Shown here: piece after piece, positions 8,801-16,930 of the stretch
Position numbering within the stretch: the stretch's first letter is position 1
Layout: every line of letters begins with the position of its first letter
From: Prostheceraeus crozeri
Taxonomy: Eukaryota; Platyhelminthes; Polycladida; Euryleptidae
Assembly: GCA_907163375.1 (NCBI GenBank)
Contig: CAJQUW010014359.1
Location: 620,001-684,000 of the forward strand
Length of the DNA: 64,000 bases
Direction: 5' to 3'
Position numbers and translations under genes: made by a program
Notes under the pieces: model-generated
Seen by the model: only the letters and a program-made list of their open reading frames with translations
Databases searched by the model: none
Told to the model about the DNA's origin: nothing

Positions 8801-9692
8801 CAAAGTCTAGTTCATCCTCCCACTGTCTATAGCTATAGGTGCGATCTCGATGCGCGTTGATATCATTATAGTGAAGGATGGATAGGACTGCATACTTGAA
8901 ACACTGTGATTTACAATCAACATTGATGACAGCTTTCTTATTATACAACGTTTTTGGTAGTTTAAATGTGCCTCGAGCTGCATGACTTTCTAATAGGGAA
9001 ATTTTGAATATGGCTGAGTCCACACCATCAAAAATGAGAGCGCTGTCGCGTTGATTGAATTTATCTACATTTGATTTTAAACATTGAATGTGAAAATTTA
9101 GCCAAGACTCGCAGTCTACAACTTCGGTTGCGGAAGAGGAAGGAACATGAAACTGTATTCTCTCCGTCACTTGACCCGTTTGAAAATCTATTTTAATATA
9201 TTTTAGTTTAAGGTAGATGAGCGCCTTCATTCTAAAATTGTCTAAATTGTTGAAGAGCGCTTCGATAATGTTTGAATTTTGAAGGAGCCACTCAGGAAAA
9301 TCTACTATTTGAGTATTGGACTCCATGCAGTAGTCGCGTACTAAATTATTATGGGAAACATTAATGAGGGAGATGGTAGAGGTACCGTTGGTGTAGTGAT
9401 CATTTGCATGCGTGTGTTGAAGTCTGTGCGAAGATCGCTGAAAGTGACTATCAAAAGAAAGAGGGCACAAATCGCAAGGAAAGGAGATGTCATCGTCAGA
9501 ATCAACTTCACCTCCGGAGATTGACGCCGCTTTGCGTTGACACACACGTTGTTTGATGTGTCGAAGGAGACTGTGCTTCCTTGTAAACATATGTCCGCAG
9601 TCGGCACATTCCCACTCGTTGCCTTGTCGCGAGAGTCCTGAGCTGGAACTCACATCACCTGAAAGAGAAATCATTCTATCATCTCTGTTCAA
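5874..9692 (-). CDS. PolB: Protein-primed family B DNA polymerase with zinc fingers
   Basis: This is an intact 1272-residue polymerase of the Polinton/adintovirus pPolB type. Two C2H2 fingers lie at about residues 29-50 and 73-95, and a third Cys/His cluster at about 385-405. The exonuclease motifs are Exo I YADIE (437), Exo II HNFKGYDSH (571) and Exo III YLELDVILLAD (731). Between Exo I and II sits a Cys4 plus RDHDHITGKFR segment (about 519-555), the zinc/HNH-like insertion common in this group. Polymerase motifs are A YYDQNNLYGSS (822), B KYKNNSLFGKTM (995) and C LGGDTDSFS (1092). All catalytic residues look present and there are no stops over 3.8 kb. In the family it replicates the linear element genome using a terminal protein. 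It faces the structural genes tail to tail. The start at 9692 keeps the whole first finger; internal ATGs would cut it. Confidence 0.93.
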   Translation of the reverse strand: MNRDDRMISLSGDVSSSSGLSRQGNEWECADCGHMFTRKHSLLRHIKQRVCQRKAASISGGEVDSDDDISFPCDLCPLSFDSHFQRSSHRLQHTHANDHYTNGTSTISLINVSHNNLVRDYCMESNTQIVDFPEWLLQNSNIIEALFNNLDNFRMKALIYLKLKYIKIDFQTGQVTERIQFHVPSSSATEVVDCESWLNFHIQCLKSNVDKFNQRDSALIFDGVDSAIFKISLLESHAARGTFKLPKTLYNKKAVINVDCKSQCFKYAVLSILHYNDINAHRDRTYSYRQWEDELDFEGCDSNNMKIKDVETFEKHNKIKIVVHVWEKGLKGARYNSRSTCYERVVNLLLVKQDDSEEWHYCGIPKISRLYTHLGHSKRGEHFVCDRCIRSFWSKDKFETHYEWCKRGKLQMERMPKDKIFSHRDNGDELNPLRVIYADIECYIDDIIHKPAAISCYEVWHDHFRNRQNKMHTWQGEDCISKFLEFLDKAAKFQQSYDSQLQRKSLHMSDEDKQKFESCTSCPKCHKTFADDKIKKVRDHDHITGKFRNALCSKCNFSLRLRRRVLPVIFHNFKGYDSHMLIKGGLSQMKSWQFNVIAQTREKFMAMTAKVPVDKTKENKTVFFEIKFLDSFQFMSASLASLVRNLKFLPHSQTLKKHYPNLTDEIITRKGVFPYAYFSSMSKLNETTLPSIDKFKNDLTGEDCPVEDYEHAQEAWLKFDCKTFGDYMIAYLELDVILLADVFQEFRRVALEEDKLDPVHFVSLPAMSFKSAFKMTGETIHLLQDPEMYNIFERGIRGGLTFVNKHHIKSETVGDDHIHLKYYDQNNLYGSSLSKPLPHSEFSWLNQNELEYYSNPSNILKIPDEGDWGYYFEVDLIYPNSIKNKTADFPLAPESGEVTEDMFSPFMSQFHNNLTECGQPRYKPCRKLLLTQYDKKNYLVHFCILKFYLEMGMLLKSVHRIIKFRQKAFLKPYIDSNSQKRALAQNNFEKDFYKYKNNSLFGKTMEDVRKRMNYKLVVDEQKYHKLTSSPLFIDRDIIDEDLVGVKMIKSEVELCKPIYIGQAVLDYSKLEMYQLFYKILKPCPLVKEVRLLGGDTDSFSLGITTQKDLNFNEVGKSLEKYFDTSNYNPTHPLYSIQNKAKLGCFKDETAGKEIDEMILLRPKMYSMKLKECADSIKRAKGISKSIVHKMKHRSYKKAYKNKTITFVNMTILKSQVHTVKTYTFKKRALSAWEDKRCWIGHNTYLPHGHPDTNIPPPKRIKLTLPHSGDVLT

Positions 9693-10141
9693 GTCTCAGT
9701 GTATTGTTACAACCTACTTTGACTCAACAACTCTAAACTTTCCTCGAGAAGGGAGGGTGTTGGTGATGAAGTTGATGCCTGAAATTGAGGAAGATGCTAT
9801 TAGCCACACGTTTGAGGGAGATGAGTGAAGAAATTTTCAACTTACCATTTCAACGAAATTATGTTTAAGCTTGATACTTCAACAAGATAGAGACTTCACT
9901 CAAATAATACGTCTCAAATTTGGAATTCACTTGTACGCCTCAAATAATAACAGAATTCGCTAGACAACCGTTCACTTATGCGTCTCAAAGACAGAGTGAA
10001 ATGACACGAATGTCACTTTGCTTATATACTTTCATTCTCTTCATTCATTGGATGTTCATTCTGATTGGCTGCTTGTGTATACTTAAGAATTAGAAAAATG
10101 TTAAAGTTATCATTATTCAAAGTCAGCATTTCAAAGACAAC
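9693..10141. promoter_or_regulatory. Divergent intergenic region with repeated CGYCTCAAA motifs
   Basis: The DNA between the polymerase and the small acidic gene carries three related copies of a motif close to TTCACTTRTRCGYCTCAAA, near 9893, 9930 and 9968, about 37-38 bases apart. A TATA-like TTATATAC (10022) and TGTATACTTAAG (about 10073) lie before the ATG at 10142. It probably drives both divergent genes; which box is used is unknown. Confidence 0.45.
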
Positions 10142-10579
10142 ATGACAAGTCCTCCAACAACACCAAATACCGCATTGGAGTTCTCCTCTCCATGTACATC
10201 AGCAAAGGTGCTCGTTACACCAAATGCACCAAGAAAGGCGAAGGTGGAGAAGACATACAATCTCGACAATATACGAAAGTTATCATTATCGGAGGAGGAT
10301 GAAGAGGAGTTGCCCGACCTAACAGGCATACGGTGGAAATATTTACAATATGATGCCGAAGGGGTGATGGAGATGACCAGCAAGTCGCACTTGCATCAAA
10401 TATGGGAGTGGTACACCCCTAACTCCCAACCGCGAACCGTGGCGGAGTGGGCGTACATTGAGAAAGTGAGGGACGCTGCAGAAGAACGTTTAAAGCAGCT
10501 CAACTGTTTTTGTGATCTATGTGAAGCCAGACTCTGGGACGATATTGACGATGAAGACCTTTTGAAATACATGCCATAA
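10142..10579 (+). CDS. Small acidic protein of unknown function
   Basis: This protein has 145 residues. The N-terminal ~45 residues are Pro/Thr/Ser-rich and basic (TPNAPRKAKVEK). They are followed by an acidic stretch LSLSEEDEEELPDL, a Trp-rich middle (IRWKYLQYD, IWEWYTPN) and a C-terminal Cys cluster CFCDLCEARLWDD with an acidic end. I do not recognise the family. It has a virus-style context: divergent from the polymerase, a TATA-like box upstream, and the stop codon running into a poly(A) signal (TAATAAA, 10577-10583). The size and charge pattern would suit an early regulatory protein, but that is only inference. Confidence 0.6.
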   Translation: MTSPPTTPNTALEFSSPCTSAKVLVTPNAPRKAKVEKTYNLDNIRKLSLSEEDEEELPDLTGIRWKYLQYDAEGVMEMTSKSHLHQIWEWYTPNSQPRTVAEWAYIEKVRDAAEERLKQLNCFCDLCEARLWDDIDDEDLLKYMP

Positions 10580-10626
10580 TAAATGTTTATTTCGTATTAT
10601 CTTTGCTTTCATACTGACTTACTTGA

Positions 10627-11244
10627 ATGGGGTTTTAGTGAATAATTTAACCATGTATACTTTTTCATTTGGAAATAGTAGCACGCTTAGTTTAACTTGC
10701 AAATCTTATAACATTTCATATGGGTGATAATGGTAGATGAAATAGTGTCAAATAAAATTAAGATAGCTTACACTTCTGATACAGGGATAGCAATCGACTG
10801 CGATCCATGTGTAAAGAGCTTGTTAGACTACGGATGGGCTTAAGTGGATGATTTAACCATGTATACTTTTTCATTTGGAAATAGTAGCACGCTTAGTCTA
10901 ACTTGTAAATCTTAAAACATTTCATATGGACGATGATGGTAGATGAAATAGTGTCAAATGAATTAAGATAGCTTACACTTCTGATACAGGGATAGCAATC
11001 GACTGCGATCCATGTGTAAAGAGCTTGTTAGACTACGGATGGGCTTAAGTGGATGATTTAACCATGTATACTTTTTCATTTGGAAATAGTAGCACGCTTA
11101 GTCTAACTTGTAAATCTTAAAACATTTCATATGGACGATGATGGTAGATGAAATAGTGTCAAATAAATTAAGATAGCTTACACTTCTGATACAGGGATAG
11201 CAATCGACTGCGATCCATGTGTAAAGAGCTTGTTAGACTACGGA
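10627..11244. repeat. Three tandem copies of a ~206-bp repeat
   Basis: The unit recurs at 206 and 205 bp (anchor CCATGTATAC at 10651, 10857, 11062) and is nearly identical between copies 2 and 3. Each ends with an imperfect hairpin: TTACAC and GTGTAA arms enclose CAGGGATAGCAATCGACTGC. That 20-mer occurs a fourth time at about 12,083. There are no ORFs. Position beside the polymerase end of the element suggests a regulatory or replication role, not shown. Confidence 0.75.
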
Positions 11245-11580
11245 AGAGAGAAGTGTGTTATGTTGCGTGTGGCGCGTGAGTGTCCTCCCATTTCATTCCA
11301 TTCATCAATTCGTCTCATTGATAGAGACAGGTAGAACTCATGGTTCTCATAACGTATGCAATGGAAAGTTTTAGGCAACCTTCGACAGTTGGCTAAATGT
11401 CGCCCTGACGCGAATGCATACTACGTTGAGACAGAGGCAATCACTTGCAAACATGACGCAGAGAGGTTTAACAAGATTGACCATTGCCGAATGTCCCTTG
11501 CGGTATACATAGCTACGGGTTTCACCGCCGCCCTTTACAGGAACGCCCGTCGAAAGGAAGTATTACACCGAACTGCATTT
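11245..11580. other. Non-coding stretch with one doubtful ORF
   Basis: A plus-strand ORF (11356-11730, 124 codons) runs from here into the 148-bp repeat. It has no family resemblance, and its second half is just the repeat, which is open on both strands. I do not call it a gene. Confidence 0.4.
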
Positions 11581-11728
11581 GCAACGTTCAAGTTGACTGA
11601 TAGCAGATTCAACTTAATGATAGTATTCGCCAGTCCGAAGACTGCCCAGGGCAAACCGCGAGGAGGTTCTATCATGTCTTGCCCCATGGTGGCCCTTAAG
11701 AGAGCCGATGGTTCGTTCTCGGGGACGT
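11581..11728. repeat. 148-bp interspersed repeat, copy A
   Basis: First of three near-identical units (others at 12108 and 12579), each lying just 3' of a minus-strand gene. It contains nested inverted repeats: AAGTTGA/TCAACTT, ATGATAG/CTATCAT, and inside the latter a CAGTC-CGAA-GACTG hairpin. Read on the minus strand it has GCCACCATGG, a strong initiation context, opening a short frame that begins MGQDMIEPPRGLPWAVF. Confidence 0.75.
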
Positions 11729-11736
11729 GAATTTGA

Positions 11737-11991
11737 CTATTGACTGTAATAGTCAATAGGTATGACGGTTAGGTTCTCGTATACCCTATACCGCCTAAGC
11801 CGTGCTGGTGCATCTGGCACCTTTCGGATGCGGGTGGTATTTGGAGTCCATACCTCATCCGTCCAAACGATCCTCTTGATCTTCCCCTTCTTCTCATCCT
11901 CCTCATCCCACTCGTCGAGGATGACGAACTCGGGAATGCCGTTGTCTTCATCAGTGAAGACGGGAATGTTGTGGGTAGATGTCGCTTCCAT
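11737..11991 (-). CDS. Small acidic protein, 84 residues, unknown function
   Basis: The protein runs from MEATSTHNIPVFTDEDNG to IDYYSQ, with an acidic centre (DEWDEEDEKKGK) and a basic C-terminal half. I do not recognise the family. Support for a real gene is a clear TATA box 41-48 bases upstream and the same layout as the neighbouring minus-strand gene: TATA, short leader, ORF, 148-bp repeat. The last codons lie in a perfect hairpin with 9-bp arms CTATTGACT and AGTCAATAG (11737-11759). A plus-strand ORF over the same DNA has no promoter-like signal. Confidence 0.5.
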   Translation of the reverse strand: MEATSTHNIPVFTDEDNGIPEFVILDEWDEEDEKKGKIKRIVWTDEVWTPNTTRIRKVPDAPARLRRYRVYENLTVIPIDYYSQ

Positions 11992-12031
11992 CGTGACTTC
12001 AAATTGAATGAGAAGCGCTACAATCTTCTGG

Positions 12032-12039
12032 CTTATATA
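12032..12039 (-). promoter_or_regulatory. TATA box of the 84-residue gene
   Basis: On the minus strand the sequence reads TATATAAG, 41-48 bases before the ATG at 11991, a normal TATA-to-start distance with a short leader. Confidence 0.6.
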
Positions 12040-12107
12040 GGGTTTTCAACAATGAATTGCTCAACAGCGAATCAGAATGCTTCAGGGATAGCAATCGACT
12101 GCATAAT

Positions 12108-12253
12108 GTTCAAGTTGACTGATAGCAGATTCAACTTAATGATAGTATTCGCCAGTCCGAAGACTGCCCAGGGCAAACCGCGAGGAGGTTCTATCATGTC
12201 TTGCCCCATGGTGGCCCTTAAGAGAGCCGATGGTTCATTCTCGGGAGTAACGT
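12108..12253. repeat. 148-bp interspersed repeat, copy B
   Basis: Second copy, beginning at GTTCAAGTTGACTG just after another copy of CAGGGATAGCAATCGACTGC. It ends 5 bases before the stop of the 88-residue gene. The minus-strand GCCACCATGG is kept. Confidence 0.75.
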
Positions 12254-12257
12254 CATC

Positions 12258-12524
12258 TTACACCCTACCAATTCTGCTGAGAGAGTCTTTGACTCTCTCT
12301 TTGGTAGCACTGTCGACTTCCACACTAACTGGCACATGGCTAAAAAGTGGAATGTAGCGCCATTCCGTTGGATTGACAGCAGTTGCTGTCATCGGATTGC
12401 CAATCCGAGCAAGATTATTAAAAACTCTGTCTTGCTCCTCTAGCCTGACAAACTCCTCAAATAAATTTCGCGGCCTTAACTGCGGTCCGCGAGGAGAGCT
12501 GACTTGACTGTTCGGCGTCTGCAT
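12258..12524 (-). CDS. Small protein, 88 residues, unknown function
   Basis: The protein starts MQTPNSQVSSPRGPQLRPRN and ends DSLSRIGRV. The start is Pro/Arg-rich, followed by a probable helix LFEEFVRLEEQDRVFNNLAR. I do not recognise the family. The ORF has a TATATAAA box 32-39 bases upstream of its ATG and a 148-bp repeat immediately after its stop, the same arrangement as the gene at 11737-11991. This repeated layout is the main reason to accept it. Confidence 0.5.
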   Translation of the reverse strand: MQTPNSQVSSPRGPQLRPRNLFEEFVRLEEQDRVFNNLARIGNPMTATAVNPTEWRYIPLFSHVPVSVEVDSATKERVKDSLSRIGRV

Positions 12525-12555
12525 GATTGAAATGAAATGAAATGAGAGGCAGTGG

Positions 12556-12563
12556 TTTATATA
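12556..12563 (-). promoter_or_regulatory. TATA box of the 88-residue gene
   Basis: On the minus strand the sequence reads TATATAAA, 32-39 bases before the ATG at 12524. A short GAAAT repeat fills the leader. Confidence 0.6.
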
Positions 12564-12578
12564 CCCCTCTAACGCGAC

Positions 12579-12730
12579 GCAACGTTCAAGTTGACTGATA
12601 GCAGTTTCAACTTAATGATAGTATTCGCCAGTCCGAAGACTGCCCAGGGCAAACCGCGTGGAGGTTCTATCATGTCTTGCCCCTAGGTGGCCCTTAAGAG
12701 AGCCGATGGTTCGTTCTCGGGAGTGACGTG
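12579..12730. repeat. 148-bp interspersed repeat, copy C
   Basis: Third copy. It shares GCAACGTTCAAG with copy A at its left end. The minus-strand ATG of copies A and B is lost here (CCTAGG instead of CCATGG). It lies about 90 bases beyond the stop of the 392-residue gene. Confidence 0.75.
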
Positions 12731-12821
12731 ATGGGGTGGTGAAGGCGGGCAAAGATCTGCAATGAAAATGATATGTATTAGAATAGGATATACTATCTTA
12801 TTTACTTTTTCACTTACCAAG

Positions 12822-14000
12822 TTAGTCATCCTTTGGTAGTCTCGCGCGTTTCCGAATCGAAAATTTGTGTAGATGGCCGCGCATTCTCAGGCTGGCATGG
12901 AGACACTTTTTCGTGGGATGACCATTGTAACATAGGATGGACTCGTCGAGACTTTGATTGACGAGTACTTCGCCGGCCAAATGATTATCCCGAATAGGGA
13001 TGTGAAACTCAAACAAACGATCCTCATTCACACGTTCCCACTCATCCCTCATGCGCTCCAACTTCTCATACGCCTGCCTCTCATCACCCCGCCGAGCCAC
13101 AGTCCTCTCCAACTCAACATTCCTCGCTCTCAACACACTCATCTCCTTCATCATCTCCTCAAACTTCGCCTCTGCATCTCTCATTCTTCTCTCCGCAGCA
13201 CTCGCCCTCTTCTCACACTCATCATTCTTCTCTTCCAACTCTCGCGTCTTATTCTTCAAATCAGTCACACAACGCCTCATTCTAATGTTTTCATCCGCCA
13301 CCTCCTTCGACTTCAGTTCCTTCTTTTTTAACTCATCCAACTCCTTCACAACTTCATCCTTCACTTTCTTCAAACTCTCATACTTATTCACCAACAAATC
13401 ATGCGCCATCTGCTGCGAAACATGCCTCTTCTCTTCATCCTTCAACCACCTCGCCGACTGCACACGAATCCCACCACTCTTCACTTTTGGGGAAGATGAG
13501 CTCTTCGGGGGGTCGGTGATGACGATGTTTGACACCTCCGATGACGAAGAGCTCAACTTCCTCACACGCTTCCTCACACGCTCCCTATCTAAATCCACAT
13601 CATCCTCATCATCACTCTCAAGCACTCTCTTTCGCCCAATCTCACCCTCCAACGACGCAACCGCTCTCGCCAACTCATCATTCTCAACAACATTCTCAAC
13701 AACATTCTCAACCTTACCCTCTCGCTCGATCGCCAACATTCGCTCCCTCTCTTCCACAATCAACTGCGTAAATCTCAAATCACTCACTAAACCACCACTA
13801 CAGTCAGCATGCACTCTGTAGAAACGCGCCTCATCCTCATCACCCTTCAGCACTCTACACTTCACGCACGCAACCCTATTCAAGATAATCATGTGGCCGG
13901 TGCCCGCCTTCTTCACATGCGCCTTGGCGTCCGCACTGCGATTTATACGACCGCACACACACATTTTGATATGATACTTTCTGTTTCTATCGTTTGCCAT
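12822..14000 (-). CDS. Cys-cluster plus coiled-coil protein, unknown function
   Basis: From the ATG at 14000 (MANDRNRKYHIKMCVCGR) this is 392 residues; an upstream in-frame ATG at 14054 is possible. The N-terminal ~70 residues hold a likely zinc site (CVCGR, later CVKCR, then a lone Cys after ADC). A charged region with ESDDEDDVDLD, the basic run RVRKRVRKL (likely nuclear signal) and a Ser tract follow. A long coiled coil (about residues 205-330, heptad-rich E/K/R/L) comes next, then a short basic C terminus. I do not know the family. It is intact and is the last gene before satellite DNA. Inference: a DNA- or chromatin-associated accessory protein of the virus-like element, or a host gene abutting it. 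Confidence 0.55.
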   Translation of the reverse strand: MANDRNRKYHIKMCVCGRINRSADAKAHVKKAGTGHMIILNRVACVKCRVLKGDEDEARFYRVHADCSGGLVSDLRFTQLIVEERERMLAIEREGKVENVVENVVENDELARAVASLEGEIGRKRVLESDDEDDVDLDRERVRKRVRKLSSSSSEVSNIVITDPPKSSSSPKVKSGGIRVQSARWLKDEEKRHVSQQMAHDLLVNKYESLKKVKDEVVKELDELKKKELKSKEVADENIRMRRCVTDLKNKTRELEEKNDECEKRASAAERRMRDAEAKFEEMMKEMSVLRARNVELERTVARRGDERQAYEKLERMRDEWERVNEDRLFEFHIPIRDNHLAGEVLVNQSLDESILCYNGHPTKKCLHASLRMRGHLHKFSIRKRARLPKDD

Positions 14001-14825
14001 GCCTGATTTATCGTTAGCTGTAAGATAATGAAATTTGTATAAGTTTGGAATCATGTAGTACAGTCATATTCCTAAAGAGTGTAGTGAGTGGCACTCGATC
14101 CCGTCGACAGCCCGAAGGCCTTGTACTGATCACTAGGAAAGTGAGAGATCTTCCCCGATACCCGCTCTTTACAGCTGAAGACATCATTGTCACTGCCCCG
14201 AAGTGGTAACAGGAACGCCGAGTCAAAGGTAGTGATCAGTAGCTGGGATCTAACCCCTCAAAGCTGCCTTAGACTTAGTTAAATTTCAAATCTGATAGCA
14301 TATTTGAACTCAGGATACTTGAAAACCTTAGTCTATATGATAAAACTTTGAAAAAAGTGAAAATTAAGAATTTTTAAAAAATTCCGCATTTTACTACTCA
14401 TACTACTTTTAAAAAATTTTATCAGTAGTAAAGACACTATCAAAATCTATCATACAAACTTTGAAGTAAGAAGATAGCTTGCCTACTTCAAAAGATAGAG
14501 TCCTTTGAAACACCCGATATCGGGAGCTCAGAGCGACGACCGTCGCTTGCCTCGTCTTTCGATGAAGTGATCAGACTTACGTTGTCGGGGGTTTATATAT
14601 GCTCGGAAGAAAACTTAAAATGGCTCTATCTCCGAAAGTATTCATCGTAGCGACATGCGGTTTGTTGCAAACGATTCGTCTCATCATTCTTTACAATATG
14701 ACACCTGAACCATTCTCATATGACCACGGGAAGTTGGTCCGTCAGCACATGTCCATGTAACATGCCACAAGTGAAAAAATTCCTAAGTGTGAGAGCTCCA
14801 GTGTGGTGAAAATTTTGAAAAATTT
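14001..14825. other. No gene seen; possible right edge of the virus-like element
   Basis: No coding region is visible. A 12-bp inverted pair (TACTGATCACTA near 14116, its complement near 14230) is the only clear structure. The element's terminal inverted repeat cannot be identified because its left end is outside the window. Confidence 0.4.
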
Positions 14826-14945
14826 AAAACTTCCGAATTTCGACCTGGAACCTTTACCAAAACATTTTTCATCAAATTTCACTGACCCCCCCCTCCCCCC
14901 CTCATTCAGAGAAATTTGATGAAAAATGTTTTGGTGACGGTCCCA
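14826..14945. repeat. Foldback of satellite sequence
   Basis: About 45 bases (ending ATTTTTCATCAAATTTCACT, then C-runs) are the reverse complement of the satellite sequence that follows at 14910-14945. This makes a long inverted repeat around a C-rich centre. It marks the left edge of the satellite array. Confidence 0.65.
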
Positions 14946-16930
14946 GGTCGAAATTCCACACTTTGGAAAATTTTCAAAATTTTACCCATACAAAGTCACT
15001 CTGACACTTAGGATTTTTTCAGGTGAGCGAGCTCCGACCTAAAATCTTAAATGGCGTCTCACATCTAAACGAAGACAGATAGGAACAAGCCGATTCTTTC
15101 ACTGAATTTGTCTCACTCTTAGCTTTCAAACGAGCTATTGCACGACAAAATCCGTCCACTGGAACCAAAGTTAGAAGATTGTTGTCGGGGGGGGGGAGGT
15201 CAGTGAAATTTGATGAAAAATGTTTTGGTGACGGTCCCAGGTCGAAATTCCACACTTTGGAAAATTTTCAAAATTTTACCCATACAAAGCCACTCTGACA
15301 CTCAGGATTTTTTCAGGTGAGCGAGCTCCGACCTAAAATCTTGTAACCGCTCTAACTTTTGAACGGCTGGTCCGATTGACTCGCAACAAAAAATGTTGTC
15401 GAGCAGTTTTTTCTCCTCTTTCAAACGAGTAGCTGTAAGACAAAATCCGTCCACTAGAACCAAAGTTAGAAGATTGCTGTCGGGGGGGGGGTCAGTGAAA
15501 TTTGATGAAAAATGTTTTGGTGACGGTCCCAGGTCGAAATTCCACACTTTGGAAAATTTTCAAAATTTTACCCATACAAAGTCACTCTGACACTTAGGAT
15601 TTTTTCAGGTGAGCGAGCTCCGACCTAAAATCTTAAATGGCGTCTCACATCTAAACGAAGACAGATAGGAACAAGCCGATTCTTTCACTGAATTTGTCTC
15701 ACTCTTAGCTTTCAAACGAGCTATCGCACGACAAAATCCGTCCACTAGAACCAAAGTTAGAAGATTGCGGGTGGGAGGGAAGGTCAGTGAAATTTGATGA
15801 AAAATGTTTTGGTGACGGTCCCAGGTCGAAATTCCACACTTTGGAAAATTTTCAAAATTTTACCCATACAAAGCCACTCTGACACTCAGGATTTTTTCAG
15901 GTGAGCGAGCTCCGACCTAAAATCTTGTAACCGCTCTAACTTTTGAACGGCTGGTCCGATTGACTCGCAACAAAAAATGTTGTCGAGCAGTTTTTTCTCC
16001 TCTTTCAAACGAGTAGCTGTAAGACAAAATCCGTCCACTAGAACCAAAGTTAGAAGATTGCTGTCGGGGGGGGGGTCAGTGAAATTTGATGAAAAATGTT
16101 TTGGTGACGGTCCCAGGTCGAAATTCCACACTTTGGAAAATTTTCAAAATTTTACCCATACAAAGCCACTCTGACACTTAGGATTTTTTCAGGTGAGCGA
16201 GCTCCGACCTAAAATCTTGTAACCGCTCTAACTTTTGAACGGCTGGTCCGATTGACTCGCAACAAAAAATGTTGTCGAGCAGTTTTTTCTCCTCTTTCAA
16301 ACGAGTAGCTGTAAGACAAAATCCGTCCACTAGAACCAAAGTTAGAAGATTGCTGTCGGGGGGGGGGGGGTCAGTGAAATTTGATGAAAAATGTTTTGGT
16401 GGCGGTCCCAGGTCGAAATTCCACACTTTGGAAAATTTTCAAAATTTTACCCATACAAAGCCACTCTGACACTTAGGATTTTTTCAGGTGAGCGAGCTCC
16501 GACCTAAAATCTTGTAACCGCTCTAACTTTTGAACGGCTGGTCCGATTGACTCGCAACAAAAAATGTTGTCGAGCAGTTTTTTCTCCTCTTTCAAACGAG
16601 TAGCTGTAAGACAAAATCCGTCCACTAGAACCAAAGTTAGAAGATTGCTGTCGGGGGGGGGTCAGTGAAATTTGATGAAAAATGTTTTGGTGGCGGTCCC
16701 AGGTCGAAATTCCACACTTTGGAAAATTTTCAAAATTTTACCCATACAAAGCCACTCTGACACTTAGGATTTTTTCAGGTGAGCGAGCTCCGACCTAAAA
16801 TCTTGTAACCGCTCTAACTTTTGAACGAAGACAGATAGGAACAAGCCGATTGTTTCACTGAATTTGTCTCACTCTTAGCTTTCAAACGAGCTATCGCACG
16901 ACAAAATCCGTCCACTGGAAGCCAAAATCG
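14939..16930. repeat. Satellite array, ~292-bp units with poly-G runs
   Basis: The anchor GGTCCCAGGTCGAAATTCC occurs at 14939, 15233, 15525, 15817, 16109, 16404 and 16695, so units are 291-295 bp. Two unit types share the first ~125 bp but differ in the rest. Type A has TCTAAACGAAGACAGATAGG; type B has CTAACTTTTGAACGGCTGG. The order is A, B, A, B, B, B, then a B-to-A hybrid that ends the array. Nearly every unit ends in a 9-13 base G run followed by GTCAG. Short ORFs in both strands are by-products of the repeat and not genes. Confidence 0.9.

Noticed and set aside
9658..9845. Possible 5' intron of the polymerase gene (donor GTAAGT at 9845, acceptor CTTTCAG at 9659)
   Set aside because: Joining them does not give an in-frame start. 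The unspliced start at 9692 preserves the zinc fingers, so I kept the single-exon model.
11971..12357. Plus-strand ORFs (also 11356-11730) containing a shared 46-residue segment
   Set aside because: The shared part is the 148-bp repeat read in the other direction. There is no promoter or poly(A) evidence, and the TATA-preceded minus-strand frames explain the region better.
13051..13821. 256-codon plus-strand ORF rich in Ser, Phe and Leu
   Set aside because: It is the antisense of the coiled-coil gene at 12822-14000. Its composition is what complementing Glu/Lys/Arg codons gives.
14116..14241. 12-bp inverted pair TACTGATCACTA as the element's terminal repeat
   Set aside because: It is short, half of it is a self-palindrome (TGATCA), and Polinton terminal repeats are normally much longer. 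The left end is not available for comparison.
15019..16469. Series of 65-82 codon ORFs on both strands with repeated sequences
   Set aside because: They follow the satellite period exactly and exist on both strands. They are by-products of the tandem repeat, not genes.
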